Assembly: GCA_038206385.1 (NCBI GenBank)
Contig: JBBRAW010000075.1
Coordinates: forward strand, 1-17,512
From: JANXSD01 sp038206385
GTDB taxonomy: Bacteria; Bacteroidota; Bacteroidia; AKYH767-A; OLB10
Direction: 5' to 3'
DNA length: 17,512 bases
The notes below the pieces were generated by a model. That model searched no databases and was not told the origin of the DNA. It saw nothing but the letters and a program-made list of their open reading frames with translations. Position numbers and translations under genes: made by a program. Shown here in pieces: positions 1-8,401 of the stretch (its first letter is position 1; every line of letters begins with the position of its first letter).

Positions 1-114
1 TAATTTTCTATCCATTATTATGTCACCCCTTCGGGGTTTAATTTTCTATCCATTATTATGTCACCCCTTCGGGGTTTAATTTTCTATCCATTATTATATC
101 ATCCCTTCGGGGTT
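1..114. repeat. Three tandem 38-bp repeats with a CCCC-TTC-GGGG hairpin
   Basis: The units lie at 1-38, 39-76 and 77-114. The first two are identical. The third differs at two positions near the hairpin (atATCATCCC instead of atGTCACCCC). Each unit is an AT-rich stretch followed by an ACCCC/GGGGT inverted repeat around a TTC loop. One substitution in unit 3 weakens its stem. The array starts at base 1, so it may continue outside the window. It lies downstream of the prenyl synthase gene, so transcripts of that gene would run into it and each unit would fold as a small hairpin. It is not CRISPR-like, because there are no unique spacers between units. Similar short hairpin minisatellites occur between genes in Bacteroidota; their function is unknown to me. 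Confidence 0.93.
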
Positions 115-199
115 TGAATAATCATAATCGATTTCATTATGGCAATATGATTACAATATCTATTCTATTAAAAAATGTTTTATTAAATATAGATCTAAC

Positions 200-1177
200 T
201 CAATGATTTCGTTCAGTTGTAAAGCGAACAAGATTTATTAGTGATTGCTTATAGGTTGATTCAGGAATTCCTTCGAGTAAAATAAATGCACGCTGCTGAT
301 AATCATACATTGCTTTTCGAGCATAATCTAGTCCGCCTGTTTGCATGACAAGATGAATAACTTTTTCAACACGTACTTTATCCTCACTGTAACTTTTTAC
401 TGTATTGATGATAAATTTTTTATCGTCCTTACTTACATTTTGCAATGTGTAAATAACTGGCAATGTCATTTTATGTTCTTTGATATCGATGCCACGAGGT
501 TTGCCTGTTTGTTCTGTTTGTTCGTAATCAAAAAGATCATCTTTTATCTGAAAAGCAATTCCAATATTTTCGCCAAAGTCGTGCATGCGTTGTACCATTT
601 CTTGATTTGCACCTACAGAACTTGCACCAGTAGCACAACACGATGCAATTAATGATGCAGTTTTTGCAGTGATAATTTCATAATAAACCTCTTCTGTAAT
701 ATCTAGTTTTCTTGCCTTTTCTATTTGCAATAATTCTCCCTCACTCATCTTTCGAACAGCCGTTGAAACAATTTTCAACAATTCAAATTCTTCATGTTCT
801 ACAGAAAGAAGTAATCCTCGTGAAAGTAAATAATCACCAACAAGAACTGCGATTTTATTTTTCCAAAGTGCATTAATAGAAAAAAATCCACGACGCAAAT
901 TACTATCATCAACTACATCATCATGTACTAAAGTTGCAGTGTGTAATAATTCAATGAGTGAAGAAGCTCTATAAGTACTTTCAACAATTTCACCTGTCAT
1001 TCCCGCAGTTAAAAAAACAAACATCGGACGCATTTGCTTACCCTTTCGTTTCACTATATAATGCATAATACGATCCAATAACGGAACAGTACTTTGCATC
1101 GATTTACGAAACTTCTGCTCGAATAATTCCATCTCCTTACGGATAGGATATTTTATTTCATCGAGCGTTAACGACAT
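200..1177 (-). CDS. Long-chain polyprenyl diphosphate synthase (trans-isoprenyl synthase)
   Basis: This enzyme condenses farnesyl or geranyl diphosphate with successive isopentenyl diphosphate units to make the side chain of the respiratory quinone, which is menaquinone in Bacteroidota. The 325-aa length is usual for the family. Visible motifs are GKQMRP at about residues 46-51, the first aspartate-rich motif HDDVVDD at 85-91, the second aspartate-rich motif KDDLFDYE at 212-219, and the GKPRGIDIKEHK segment from 225. The residues just before the first aspartate motif are small (Ala81-Thr82), which in this family goes with long products, so a heptaprenyl or octaprenyl product is plausible. It starts 4 bp after the upstream TonB-domain gene, so the two are probably co-transcribed. 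The stop codon is TGA. The exact chain length cannot be read from sequence, so no symbol is assigned (ispB or hepT-like). Confidence 0.95.
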   Translation of the reverse strand: MSLTLDEIKYPIRKEMELFEQKFRKSMQSTVPLLDRIMHYIVKRKGKQMRPMFVFLTAGMTGEIVESTYRASSLIELLHTATLVHDDVVDDSNLRRGFFSINALWKNKIAVLVGDYLLSRGLLLSVEHEEFELLKIVSTAVRKMSEGELLQIEKARKLDITEEVYYEIITAKTASLIASCCATGASSVGANQEMVQRMHDFGENIGIAFQIKDDLFDYEQTEQTGKPRGIDIKEHKMTLPVIYTLQNVSKDDKKFIINTVKSYSEDKVRVEKVIHLVMQTGGLDYARKAMYDYQQRAFILLEGIPESTYKQSLINLVRFTTERNH

Positions 1178-1181
1178 ATAA

Positions 1182-1598
1182 CTATTGATTTAATTTAAAC
1201 ATCACTGGAATACTTACCTGTACATCAACAGCAATATCATTCTGAATTCCGGGCGACCAATCTGGCATTAACCTAACAACGCGAATAGCTTCCGTTTCCA
1301 AAATTTTATCAGGGCTTCCCTTAGAAATAATATTTCGAACCTTTCCCGTTTTATCAATGATTACTAAAAGTAAAACTCGTCCATCAATATGTTCTTCAAT
1401 TGCTTGTTCAGGATATATTATTTCTTTCGCAATAAATTTTTGCATGGCATCTTTACCACCAGGAAACGCAGGCATCTTATCAACCATAATAAAAACATCA
1501 TCACGCGAAGGACTTTTTTCTGGTAAGGATTGTGCGAAAGAAATACCACTCAGAAATGAGAAAAATAATATACCAATAAAAACAATGATGCGGCCCAT
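1182..1598 (-). CDS. Exported TonB C-terminal-domain protein
   Basis: A 138-aa protein with a signal peptide (hydrophobic core at residues 4-20, likely cleavage after the SFAQ region near 23). It continues directly into a TonB C-terminal fold: FPGGKDAM at 45-52, YPEQA at 62-66, GRVLLLVIIDKTGKV at 73-87, and the final VSIPVMFKL strand. Full TonB energy transducers have an N-terminal membrane anchor and a long proline-rich linker; here the linker is only about 20 residues. The protein is therefore more likely a periplasmic or envelope TonB-like domain protein than a true transducer for outer-membrane receptors. No ExbB/ExbD or receptor gene is nearby. It lies 42 bp after the DUF2480 gene and 4 bp before the prenyl synthase. 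The domain call is firm but its role is unknown. Confidence 0.88.
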   Translation of the reverse strand: MGRIIVFIGILFFSFLSGISFAQSLPEKSPSRDDVFIMVDKMPAFPGGKDAMQKFIAKEIIYPEQAIEEHIDGRVLLLVIIDKTGKVRNIISKGSPDKILETEAIRVVRLMPDWSPGIQNDIAVDVQVSIPVMFKLNQ

Positions 1599-1640
1599 AG
1601 AATAATTTTAAGCTAAGATAAATATTTTGCCATTATGCAA

Positions 1641-2147
1641 TTAACCTTCTTTACGTTTATACACAGGAACAGTGCTGCATGGCTCACCATACATAATACT
1701 TTTCACTACCGGACGAAGTCGTGCCGTAAGTTCTAAATATGCGGATACTGGAACAGGCTTGTTACTACATCCTTTAATCACCACTTTCTGATCACGATAT
1801 GTTTCTATATCTAATGTTGAAATTAATTCATGAAAAAGTGATTCTTCCAATACTGTTGCATCTCCAAAAACAATTTTCTTCGCAAAAGGTTCAAGTGATG
1901 ATGCTACTAACATCCAAGCCCAACGTGGAATAATTGCTTCACTAGAACAATATACTGCGACAAACTTATCTTTATAAAGCGACCAATCATTTGTCTTTAC
2001 AAACGCTCTAAAATCTTTTTCACGAAGCAAAAGTTCTTCAATCAAAATTGGTTTAATATCAAAAACAATACGATCACCAACAGGAAACATCTCTTCCAAG
2101 TCAATCGTAACTAATCCTGAATTCGTAACTTTATTTATTATCTCCAT
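1641..2147 (-). CDS. DUF2480 family protein (Bacteroidota-specific, downstream of suf)
   Basis: A 168-aa soluble protein with the features I associate with DUF2480: an N-terminal IINKVxNSGLVTIDLEE segment, a DIK...EKDFRAFVK block around 30-51, a central AIIPRWAWML segment, KGCSNKPVP at 125-133, and a C-terminal GEPCSTVPVYKRK at 154-166. Three cysteines (67, 127, 157) sit inside conserved-looking blocks. There is no signal peptide or membrane segment. The biochemical function is unknown. It follows sufT on the same strand, and from memory this family often sits next to suf genes in Bacteroidota. A link to Fe-S metabolism or metal binding through the cysteines is therefore reasonable but inferred. 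A 225-bp gap with repeats separates it from sufT, so it may have its own promoter, though I see no clear -7 box. Confidence 0.9.
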   Translation of the reverse strand: MEIINKVTNSGLVTIDLEEMFPVGDRIVFDIKPILIEELLLREKDFRAFVKTNDWSLYKDKFVAVYCSSEAIIPRWAWMLVASSLEPFAKKIVFGDATVLEESLFHELISTLDIETYRDQKVVIKGCSNKPVPVSAYLELTARLRPVVKSIMYGEPCSTVPVYKRKEG

Positions 2148-2166
2148 ACTAATGTGCTAGTTTGCT

Positions 2167-2299
2167 AGTGTGCTAATCCCGTTAAACAACGGGACAAGTT
2201 GTGCTAGTGTGCTAATTTGCAAGTGTGCTGATCCCGTTAAACACTTGGACAAGTTGTGGTAGTGTGCTAATCCCTTTAAACGACAGAACAGGTTGTGCT
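2167..2299. repeat. Three degenerate 39-bp direct repeats between sufT and DUF2480
   Basis: Units at 2167-2205, 2222-2260 and 2261-2299 each begin AGTGTGCT(A/G)ATCCC and end AGTTGTGCT or a close variant. Between the first and second units lies a 16-bp partial copy (2206-2221). The first unit contains a perfect CCCGTT-AAAC-AACGGG hairpin (2178-2193). The second and third units keep the left arm or part of it but have lost pairing, so the repeats look decayed rather than selected for structure. The gap continues with an AAATTA-TTTT-TAATTT hairpin (2307-2322) and a short tandem GAATTAT stretch (2353-2369). No gene is visible in this gap. Confidence 0.85.
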
Positions 2300-2372
2300 A
2301 ACTATTAAATTATTTTTAATTTACTTAGCACTCGGGGGAATTCTGCATTCTGAATTATGAATTATGAATTGA

Positions 2373-2723
2373 TCACCACATTCCTAATTCTAACTTCGCT
2401 TCATCACTCATCATTTCCTTTTCCCATGGTGGATCAAAAGTGATTTCAACTTTAGCCTTATTTACATCCGGCATATTTCGAATCTTATCTTCTATTTCTG
2501 GTGGCAATGTTTCTGCAACAGGACAAGCTGGAGATGTCAACGTCATTCGAAGATGAACATCATTTCCGTCGTTAATGATGATCTCATAAATTAATCCAAG
2601 CTCCCAAATGTCAACTGGGATTTCTGGATCGTAACAGGTCTTTAATGTTTCGATAACTCGATCACGAAGCGGTCGTACTTCAGGAATTACTGGCTGCGAT
2701 TGTTCTAAATTCTGCTCTTCCAT
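2373..2723 (-). CDS. sufT: SufT, DUF59/MIP18-family Fe-S maturation protein
   Basis: A 116-aa DUF59 (MIP18-like) protein that supports maturation of Fe-S proteins, probably by transferring or helping deliver clusters to targets. It has the family core: DPEIPVDIWELGLIY at 32-46, TSPACP at 63-68 with the conserved cysteine 67, and DPPW at 97-100. The first ~15 residues are a short variable tail. The gene starts 1 bp after the sufE stop codon and so is the last clear member of the suf operon. It ends in TGA. The DUF59 family identity is certain; the name SufT rests on the operon context. Confidence 0.94.
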   Translation of the reverse strand: MEEQNLEQSQPVIPEVRPLRDRVIETLKTCYDPEIPVDIWELGLIYEIIINDGNDVHLRMTLTSPACPVAETLPPEIEDKIRNMPDVNKAKVEITFDPPWEKEMMSDEAKLELGMW

Positions 2724-2724
2724 C

Positions 2725-3150
2725 TCACACTGTTTTATGTTGAAACCCGAGGGCGTATAATTTCATTTGCTTAATCATTGCTGCTAATCCATTCGCACGT
2801 GTTTGTGCCATGTGCTGACGTAATCCAATGCGATCAACAAAACCTAATTCGGTACTTATAATTTCTTCTGCAGGTTGTCCGCTTAAAACATTTATCAGCA
2901 ACGCTATTTCACCTTTTACAAATGTTGAATCACTATCTGCTTCAAAAAATATTTTATCAGCTACATTATATGCATGCAACCACACACTACTTTGACAACC
3001 CTTAATTTTGTTATCATCAATTTTATATTCTGTAGCTAATGGTTTTAACTTCTGTCCTAAGTCAATGATGTATTGATATTTCTCTTCCCACTCATCGAAC
3101 AATTCGAAATCCTCCACAATCTGTTGCTCTAATGCTGCAATTGAATTCAT
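2725..3150 (-). CDS. sufE: SufE, sulfur acceptor for the cysteine desulfurase
   Basis: SufE takes the persulfide sulfur from SufS and passes it to the SufBCD scaffold. The 141-aa length matches the family. The acceptor cysteine is Cys52 in the typical KGCQSSVWL segment (50-58), preceded by the DLGQKLKPL helix region (30-38). The C-terminal GLRQHMAQTRANGLAAM helix (109-125) is also typical. The start codon overlaps the sufS stop by 4 bp (ATGA), so translation is probably coupled, which suits a pair that acts as a complex. Confidence 0.97.
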   Translation of the reverse strand: MNSIAALEQQIVEDFELFDEWEEKYQYIIDLGQKLKPLATEYKIDDNKIKGCQSSVWLHAYNVADKIFFEADSDSTFVKGEIALLINVLSGQPAEEIISTELGFVDRIGLRQHMAQTRANGLAAMIKQMKLYALGFQHKTV

Positions 3151-4403
3151 GCGTGTTGTGGTTTTAAAAATGCAATTGCTTTCGCAACGTTTTCCACTAA
3201 TACATCTATTTCTTCAAACGTATTATAAAATAAAAATGAAGCGCGTATCGTTCCCGGAATATTTAATCGCGTCATGATTGGTTCAGTACAATGATGGCCA
3301 GTACGAACAGCAATACCTTTTGTATCGAGATACATTCCTGCATCAAATGCATTGATATCTTTCAACACAAATGAAACTACACTTGCTTTATTTAGAGCAG
3401 TACCAATTAATCGAACACCATCAATTTTTGAAAGATGATGCATTGAATAATTTAACAATTCATGCTCATGCGCTAACGCTCCTGTACGATCCATCTGCAT
3501 GAGATAATCTATTGCAGTACCAAGTGCTATTACATCGGCAATGTTAGGAGTTCCAGCTTCAAACTTAAATGGTATTTCATTAAATGTAGTTTTCTCAAAT
3601 GATACCGAACTGATCATCTCACCGCCGCCCATGTATGGTGGCATCTGCTCGAGTAGCTCAGCCTTTCCGTATAAACAGCCTATACCTGTTGGTCCGAGCA
3701 TTTTATGTGCACTGAAAGCGAAAAAATCACAATCCAAATCTTGCACATCAATCACACTATGAACCGTTGATTGCGCACCATCAACAAAAACAGGAATTCC
3801 CTTTGCATGCGCTTTCGCAATAATTTCTTTAACAGGATTTATCGTTCCTAAAGAATTACTCGTATGAACAACTGAAATTATTTTTGTTTTATCAGTAATA
3901 AGAAAATCTATTTCGTCCATCATTAATTCCCCTGCATCATTCATTGGAATCACCTTCAATTTCGCTCCTTTCTCTTCACATAATAATTGCCAAGGAACAA
4001 TATTACTATGATGTTCCATTGCTGTGATCAACACTTCATCACCTGCATGAACATGTTGTCGACCATAAGTTGATGCGACAAGATTAATTGCTTCTGTTGT
4101 TCCTCTAACAAAAATAATTTCTCTTTCCGATCGTGAATTTAAAAAGTGTTTTACTTTAAAACGAACATCATCAAAAGCATTCGAAGCCTTCTGACTTAAA
4201 AAATGTACTCCTCGATGAATATTTGCATTGTAATGCGAATAATAATTTGATATCGCATCAATAACAACTTGTGGTTTCTGTGATGTAGCCGCATTATCGA
4301 AATAAATCAAAGGCTTACCATAAGCTTTTTCATCGAGGATTGGAAAATCCTTTCTGACTTGAGCCACATCAAAAGCGGAAATGTTTTTGTCAGTAGTTGA
4401 CAT
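3147..4403 (-). CDS. sufS: SufS cysteine desulfurase (PLP-dependent)
   Basis: This enzyme converts L-cysteine to alanine and holds the released sulfur as a persulfide on its active-site cysteine. The 418-aa protein has the group II desulfurase motifs: YFDNAAT at 34-40, the AMEHHSN segment at 129-134 with the PLP-stacking histidine, DGAQS at 208-212, the PLP-binding lysine Lys234 in SAHKMLGPTGIG, and the catalytic Cys372 in RTGHHCTEP. The short RTGHHC loop with its partner SufE next door indicates the SufS type rather than IscS/NifS. It lies 10 bp downstream of sufD and overlaps sufE by 4 bp. Confidence 0.97.
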   Translation of the reverse strand: MSTTDKNISAFDVAQVRKDFPILDEKAYGKPLIYFDNAATSQKPQVVIDAISNYYSHYNANIHRGVHFLSQKASNAFDDVRFKVKHFLNSRSEREIIFVRGTTEAINLVASTYGRQHVHAGDEVLITAMEHHSNIVPWQLLCEEKGAKLKVIPMNDAGELMMDEIDFLITDKTKIISVVHTSNSLGTINPVKEIIAKAHAKGIPVFVDGAQSTVHSVIDVQDLDCDFFAFSAHKMLGPTGIGCLYGKAELLEQMPPYMGGGEMISSVSFEKTTFNEIPFKFEAGTPNIADVIALGTAIDYLMQMDRTGALAHEHELLNYSMHHLSKIDGVRLIGTALNKASVVSFVLKDINAFDAGMYLDTKGIAVRTGHHCTEPIMTRLNIPGTIRASFLFYNTFEEIDVLVENVAKAIAFLKPQHA

Positions 4404-4413
4404 ATTTTTATGC

Positions 4414-5751
4414 TTACACTTCTTCCATCACACGTAACTTACGTGAGAGTAAAAGCAAAAGACTTTCTTTCAATGATTCGTTTTCAACCTGATCGATTAC
4501 TGCTGCAGCAAAGGCATGATTTAATAATGCGCGCGCTTCAGGTTCAGCAATTCCGCGAGAACGCAGATAAAACAATGCTTCTTCATCAATCTGACCTGTT
4601 GTTGCACCATGACTGCATTTCACATCATCAGCAAAAATTTCCAACTGTGGTTTGGTATTGATAGAAGCATCATTACTCAACAATATATTTTTGTTTGATT
4701 GATACGCATTTGTTTTCTGTGCGTCTTTCCTAACAAATATTTTTCCATTAAAAACACCTTGCGACTTATCATCAATAATTCCTTTGTACAATTCGTTACT
4801 GTAACAATTCGGCATTGCATGATCTACCAACGTATGATTATCCATCACTTGCGTACCTGTCAAAACATACAGTCCATTGAGGTAAGAAGTACAGTTTTCA
4901 TCATCGAGACGAATGTGTAAATTATTACGCAATATTGCTGCTCCTAATGACAATGTTGTAATGTGCTGATAACTATTTTTTGCTTGATTTACTTGGTGAT
5001 AATTAATGTGAAATGTATTTTCACTTTCATTTTGAATTTTAGAATAGTGAACTCTTGCTTCTTCGCCAATCACCACTTCTGAAACTGCATTAACAAAAAC
5101 TTTATGCTGATTGTTTTGTGAATGATAACTTTCAACTACAGTACACTCTGCATGTTTTCCTGCAATTATTAAAACACGAATAGGTACAGAAATATTTTCT
5201 TGATTTACATTCGTCACAAAGGCAAATTGAATTGCTTCGTTTATTTTAATTTTCTCATCTACCAAAACAATCATAGCATCAAACGACATTGCTGTATTTA
5301 ATGCAACAAATGGCTCTGAAGAAGCATCAGCATGTTGTGCAAAATGTTTTTGTACTCGAGCATCATTTGCTAACTCCGATAATGTTCCAATGGTTAACCC
5401 TTTTGGAAGAACTTTTACATTCGAAGCGGCTTTATTTAACCTTCCATTTTCGATTATAAAAACAAATGCGTTTTCTCCAGATAAATGAAATTGTTTTGCT
5501 GATGTTGCATCAATTTCAAAACCATCAGTATGACTTACTGATCGAAAATCATTTTTTAGAAGTGGTGATAAATTTAGGTACTTCCACTCTTCATTTTTCT
5601 GAGTTGGAACACCGAGATTATTAAATTTATCGGCAGCAAATTTTCTCAACTCTTGAAAAGAGCTTGTTTGTTTTCCGTATAAGTCGGTGAACAAATCAAA
5701 ATCTTGTAATAGAGAATTTGCGTTAATTGTATTTATAGTTGTACTGCTCAT
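4414..5751 (-). CDS. sufD: SufD, scaffold subunit of the SufBCD complex
   Basis: SufD pairs with SufB and SufC to form the scaffold and is linked to iron entry during cluster assembly. The 445-aa protein has an N-terminal helical part with the NEEWKYLNLSPL segment (53-64), a long beta-rich middle, and the C-terminal core with LEIFADDVKCSHGATTG at 370-386. His381 in that motif corresponds to the histidine important in SufD. The RSRGI segment at 398-402 and the final helices are typical. The sequence is divergent from SufB outside the C-terminal core, as expected. It begins 2 bp after the sufC stop codon. Confidence 0.95.
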   Translation of the reverse strand: MSSTTINTINANSLLQDFDLFTDLYGKQTSSFQELRKFAADKFNNLGVPTQKNEEWKYLNLSPLLKNDFRSVSHTDGFEIDATSAKQFHLSGENAFVFIIENGRLNKAASNVKVLPKGLTIGTLSELANDARVQKHFAQHADASSEPFVALNTAMSFDAMIVLVDEKIKINEAIQFAFVTNVNQENISVPIRVLIIAGKHAECTVVESYHSQNNQHKVFVNAVSEVVIGEEARVHYSKIQNESENTFHINYHQVNQAKNSYQHITTLSLGAAILRNNLHIRLDDENCTSYLNGLYVLTGTQVMDNHTLVDHAMPNCYSNELYKGIIDDKSQGVFNGKIFVRKDAQKTNAYQSNKNILLSNDASINTKPQLEIFADDVKCSHGATTGQIDEEALFYLRSRGIAEPEARALLNHAFAAAVIDQVENESLKESLLLLLSRKLRVMEEV

Positions 5752-5753
5752 TT

Positions 5754-6515
5754 CTATGCATTCAGCGCTTCCGCTTCTTCTTTAATCCAATCATAACCTT
5801 TTTCTTCTAACTCTAACGCAAGTTCTTTCGTTCCTGATTTCACGATACGTCCTTTGTACAAAACGTGCACAAAATCTGGAACAATATATTCAAGTAATCG
5901 TTGATAATGTGTAATCACAATAAAGGCACGCTTACCATCACGTAAAGCATTTACTCCATTCGATACAATTCGTAAGGCATCGATATCTAAACCAGAATCT
6001 GTTTCATCTAAAATAGAAAGCTTTGGTTCAAGCATTGCCATTTGAAATATCTCATTGCGTTTCTTTTCTCCTCCACTGAATCCTTCATTCACCGAACGTT
6101 GTGTCATCGCTTTATCCATCTCCACCAATTTCATTCGCTCTTTCATCAACACCAAAAAATCTTTCGAATCAAGAATTTCTTGTCCGCGTGATTTACGCAC
6201 TTCGTTAACAGCTGTCTTTAAAAAGTTAGCATTACTAACACCTGGAATTTCTACTGGATATTGAAATGCGAGAAATACTCCAGCGCGCGCGCGATCTTCT
6301 GGTTTCATGTCGAGCAAATCTTTTCCTTCAAGTGTTACTGTTCCACCATCTACTTCATATTCTGAGCGACCAGCCAATACAGAGGCAAGTGTACTTTTTC
6401 CAGAACCATTCGGTCCCATGATTGCGTGCACTTCTCCAGCTTTTACTTCAAGGTTGAGTCCTTTCAGAATCTCTTTTCCTTCTACTGAAGCTTTTAAATC
6501 TTTTATCGTAAGCAT
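5754..6515 (-). CDS. sufC: SufC, ABC-type ATPase of the SufBCD complex
   Basis: SufC hydrolyses ATP to drive conformational change in the SufB-SufD scaffold; it is cytosolic and does not transport anything. The 253-aa protein shows Walker A GPNGSGKST (34-42), the Q-loop FQYP with Gln85, the signature FSGGEKKR (146-153), Walker B LSILDE (166-171) followed by the SufC-typical TDSGLDIDA, and the switch histidine His203 in THYQRLL. It lies between sufB (45 bp upstream) and sufD (2 bp downstream). Confidence 0.98.
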   Translation of the reverse strand: MLTIKDLKASVEGKEILKGLNLEVKAGEVHAIMGPNGSGKSTLASVLAGRSEYEVDGGTVTLEGKDLLDMKPEDRARAGVFLAFQYPVEIPGVSNANFLKTAVNEVRKSRGQEILDSKDFLVLMKERMKLVEMDKAMTQRSVNEGFSGGEKKRNEIFQMAMLEPKLSILDETDSGLDIDALRIVSNGVNALRDGKRAFIVITHYQRLLEYIVPDFVHVLYKGRIVKSGTKELALELEEKGYDWIKEEAEALNA

Positions 6516-6560
6516 TCTAAATATTTTCTCGTACTGAATTTATTTTTTAAACTAATTATT

Positions 6561-8006
6561 TTAACCAACCGATCCTTCTAATGAAATTGCTAAAAGCTTT
6601 TGAGCTTCTACTGCAAATTCCATCGGTAATTGATTAAACACTTCTTTGCAATAGCCATTCACAATTAAATTCACTGCATCTTCCGTAGAGATACCACGTT
6701 GATTGCAATAAAAAATTTGATCCTCACCAACTTTACTTGTTGTTGCTTCGTGTTCAACTTTCGCTGATTTATTATTTACTTCCAAATAAGGAAAAGTATG
6801 TGCGCCACATTTATCACCAAGCAATAAAGAATCGCATTGTGAAAAGTTGCGTGCATTATCTGCATTCTTATTTATCTTTACTAAACCACGATAACTATTC
6901 TGACTTTTACCACCAGAAATTCCTTTCGAGATAATTGTACTCTTCGTATTTTTACCGAGGTGAATCATCTTAGTTCCCGTATCGGCTTGCTGCATATTAT
7001 TTGTTACAGCAACAGAATAAAATTCACCAATTGAATAATTGCCTTTTAAAATTACGCTAGGATATTTCCATGTGATTGCAGAACCTGTTTCAACTTGTGT
7101 CCATGAAATTTTTGCACGATCACCAGCACATATTCCACGTTTCGTTACAAAATTATAGATGCCACCTTTTCCTTCTTTATCACCAGGATACCAATTTTGT
7201 ACGGTACTGTATTTTACTGTTGCATCCGTATGCGAAACAATTTCAACTACTGCTGCGTGCAACTGATTTTCATCACGCATTGGTGCAGTGCAACCTTCAA
7301 GATAACTTACATAAGCACCTTCTTCAGCAACAATAAGTGTGCGTTCAAACTGACCAGTTCCTGCTGAGTTAATTCTAAAATAAGTACTCAACTCCATCGG
7401 ACAACGAACGCCTTTTGGTATGTAACAAAACGATCCATCACTAAATACAGCAGAGTTCAAAGCAGCATAATAATTGTCAGTATGTGGAACAACACTACCT
7501 AAATATTTTTTTATCAATTCAGGATGCGCGTGAACTGCTTCGCTGAAAGAGCAAAAGATAATTCCTAATTCACCTAATGCTTCACGAAAAGTTGTTTTCA
7601 CAGAAACGCTATCAATTACAGCATCCATTGCAACACCCGATAATCTTTTTTGTTCTTGTAAAGAGATTCCTAATTTATCAAACGTTGCTTTTATTTCTGG
7701 ATCCAGTTCATCCAAACTATTCAAAACAGGTTTTGCTTTTGGTGCCGAGTAATAAATAATATCTTGAAAATCAATTTTAGGATAATGCACATTTGCCCAA
7801 ACCGGTTCTTCCATGGTTAGCCAATAACGAAAAGCTTTAAGGCGCCATTCCAACAACCATGATGGCTCATTTTTCTTTTGAGAAATAAATCGAACGATAT
7901 CTTCACTCAGCCCTTTTGGAGCATTGTCGCTTTCAATATTACTTACGAATCCCCATTTGTATTCACTTTGCGTGACTTCATCTAGGATTTTCAAATCTTC
8001 TGACAT
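6561..8006 (-). CDS. sufB: SufB, main Fe-S scaffold subunit
   Basis: SufB accepts sulfur from SufE and hosts the nascent cluster in the SufBCD complex. I place the start at the internal ATG 8004-8006, giving 481 aa beginning MSEDLKILDEVTQSEYKWGF. The open frame extends upstream to 8102, but those 32 extra codons do not resemble SufB and would overlap sufA by 74 bp. The chosen start leaves a 22-bp gap after sufA. Conserved blocks include GSFCYIPKGVRCP at 191-203, YLEGCTAP at 235-242, NFSQCDSLLLGDKCGAHTFP at 387-406 with the key cysteine Cys400, and VEHEATTSKVGEDQ at 417-430. Length and motif order are normal for the family. Confidence 0.96.
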   Translation of the reverse strand: MSEDLKILDEVTQSEYKWGFVSNIESDNAPKGLSEDIVRFISQKKNEPSWLLEWRLKAFRYWLTMEEPVWANVHYPKIDFQDIIYYSAPKAKPVLNSLDELDPEIKATFDKLGISLQEQKRLSGVAMDAVIDSVSVKTTFREALGELGIIFCSFSEAVHAHPELIKKYLGSVVPHTDNYYAALNSAVFSDGSFCYIPKGVRCPMELSTYFRINSAGTGQFERTLIVAEEGAYVSYLEGCTAPMRDENQLHAAVVEIVSHTDATVKYSTVQNWYPGDKEGKGGIYNFVTKRGICAGDRAKISWTQVETGSAITWKYPSVILKGNYSIGEFYSVAVTNNMQQADTGTKMIHLGKNTKSTIISKGISGGKSQNSYRGLVKINKNADNARNFSQCDSLLLGDKCGAHTFPYLEVNNKSAKVEHEATTSKVGEDQIFYCNQRGISTEDAVNLIVNGYCKEVFNQLPMEFAVEAQKLLAISLEGSVG

Positions 8007-8028
8007 TTTAGAGTAAGTTAATGGATGA

Positions 8029-8355
8029 TTAAACGGCGAAACTTTCTCCGCAACCACAGGTACGAGATGCATTTGGATTATGAAAAGCAAAACCTTTACC
8101 ATTCAATCCATCGCTATAATCGAGCTCAGTACCTATCAAGTAGAGGAAACTTTTTTTATCGCAAACGATCTTCATGCCTTTATCTTCAAACACTTTATCG
8201 TTATCTTTTACTTCGTGATCGAATTCCAATTTGTAGGTCAGGCCAGAGCATCCTCCGCCATCAACACCTACACGGATAAACGAACCATCGGGATGTTTTT
8301 CTTCTTTCATGAGGCTAATTGCCTTTTCAAGAGCTCTTTCGGTTACAGTGATCAT
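8029..8355 (-). CDS. sufA: SufA/IscA/HesB-family A-type Fe-S carrier
   Basis: A-type carriers bind iron or an Fe-S cluster and pass it to target proteins. The 108-aa protein has the three ligand cysteines in their usual places: Cys36 in VDGGGCSGLTY, and Cys100 and Cys102 in the C-terminal TCGCGESF. It is the first gene of the suf operon. Its start is 21 bp downstream of a TAnnTTTG box. Because it heads the suf cluster I use sufA, although family members (iscA, erpA, sufA) cannot be separated by sequence alone. Confidence 0.94.
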   Translation of the reverse strand: MITVTERALEKAISLMKEEKHPDGSFIRVGVDGGGCSGLTYKLEFDHEVKDNDKVFEDKGMKIVCDKKSFLYLIGTELDYSDGLNGKGFAFHNPNASRTCGCGESFAV

Positions 8356-8376
8356 TTTTCCTGTTAATATTTACCG

Positions 8377-8384
8377 CAAAGATA
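8377..8384 (-). promoter_or_regulatory. Bacteroidota -7 promoter box for the suf operon
   Basis: Read on the minus strand this is TATCTTTG, an exact match to the Bacteroidota TAnnTTTG -7 consensus. It lies 21 bp before the sufA ATG, which would give a leader of roughly 15 nt. No clear -33 TTTG is present; that position is instead occupied by a palindrome (8402-8416), which suggests a regulated promoter. Confidence 0.7.
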
Positions 8385-8401
8385 CGGCTTTTTCACCTTA
8401 T

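Noticed and set aside
1..114. CRISPR array
   Set aside because: Units are directly adjacent with no variable spacers and no cas genes are present.
8007..8102. N-terminal extension of SufB to the ATG at 8102
   Set aside because: The 32 extra residues do not look like SufB and would overlap sufA by 74 bp. The ATG at 8006 gives a normal SufB start.
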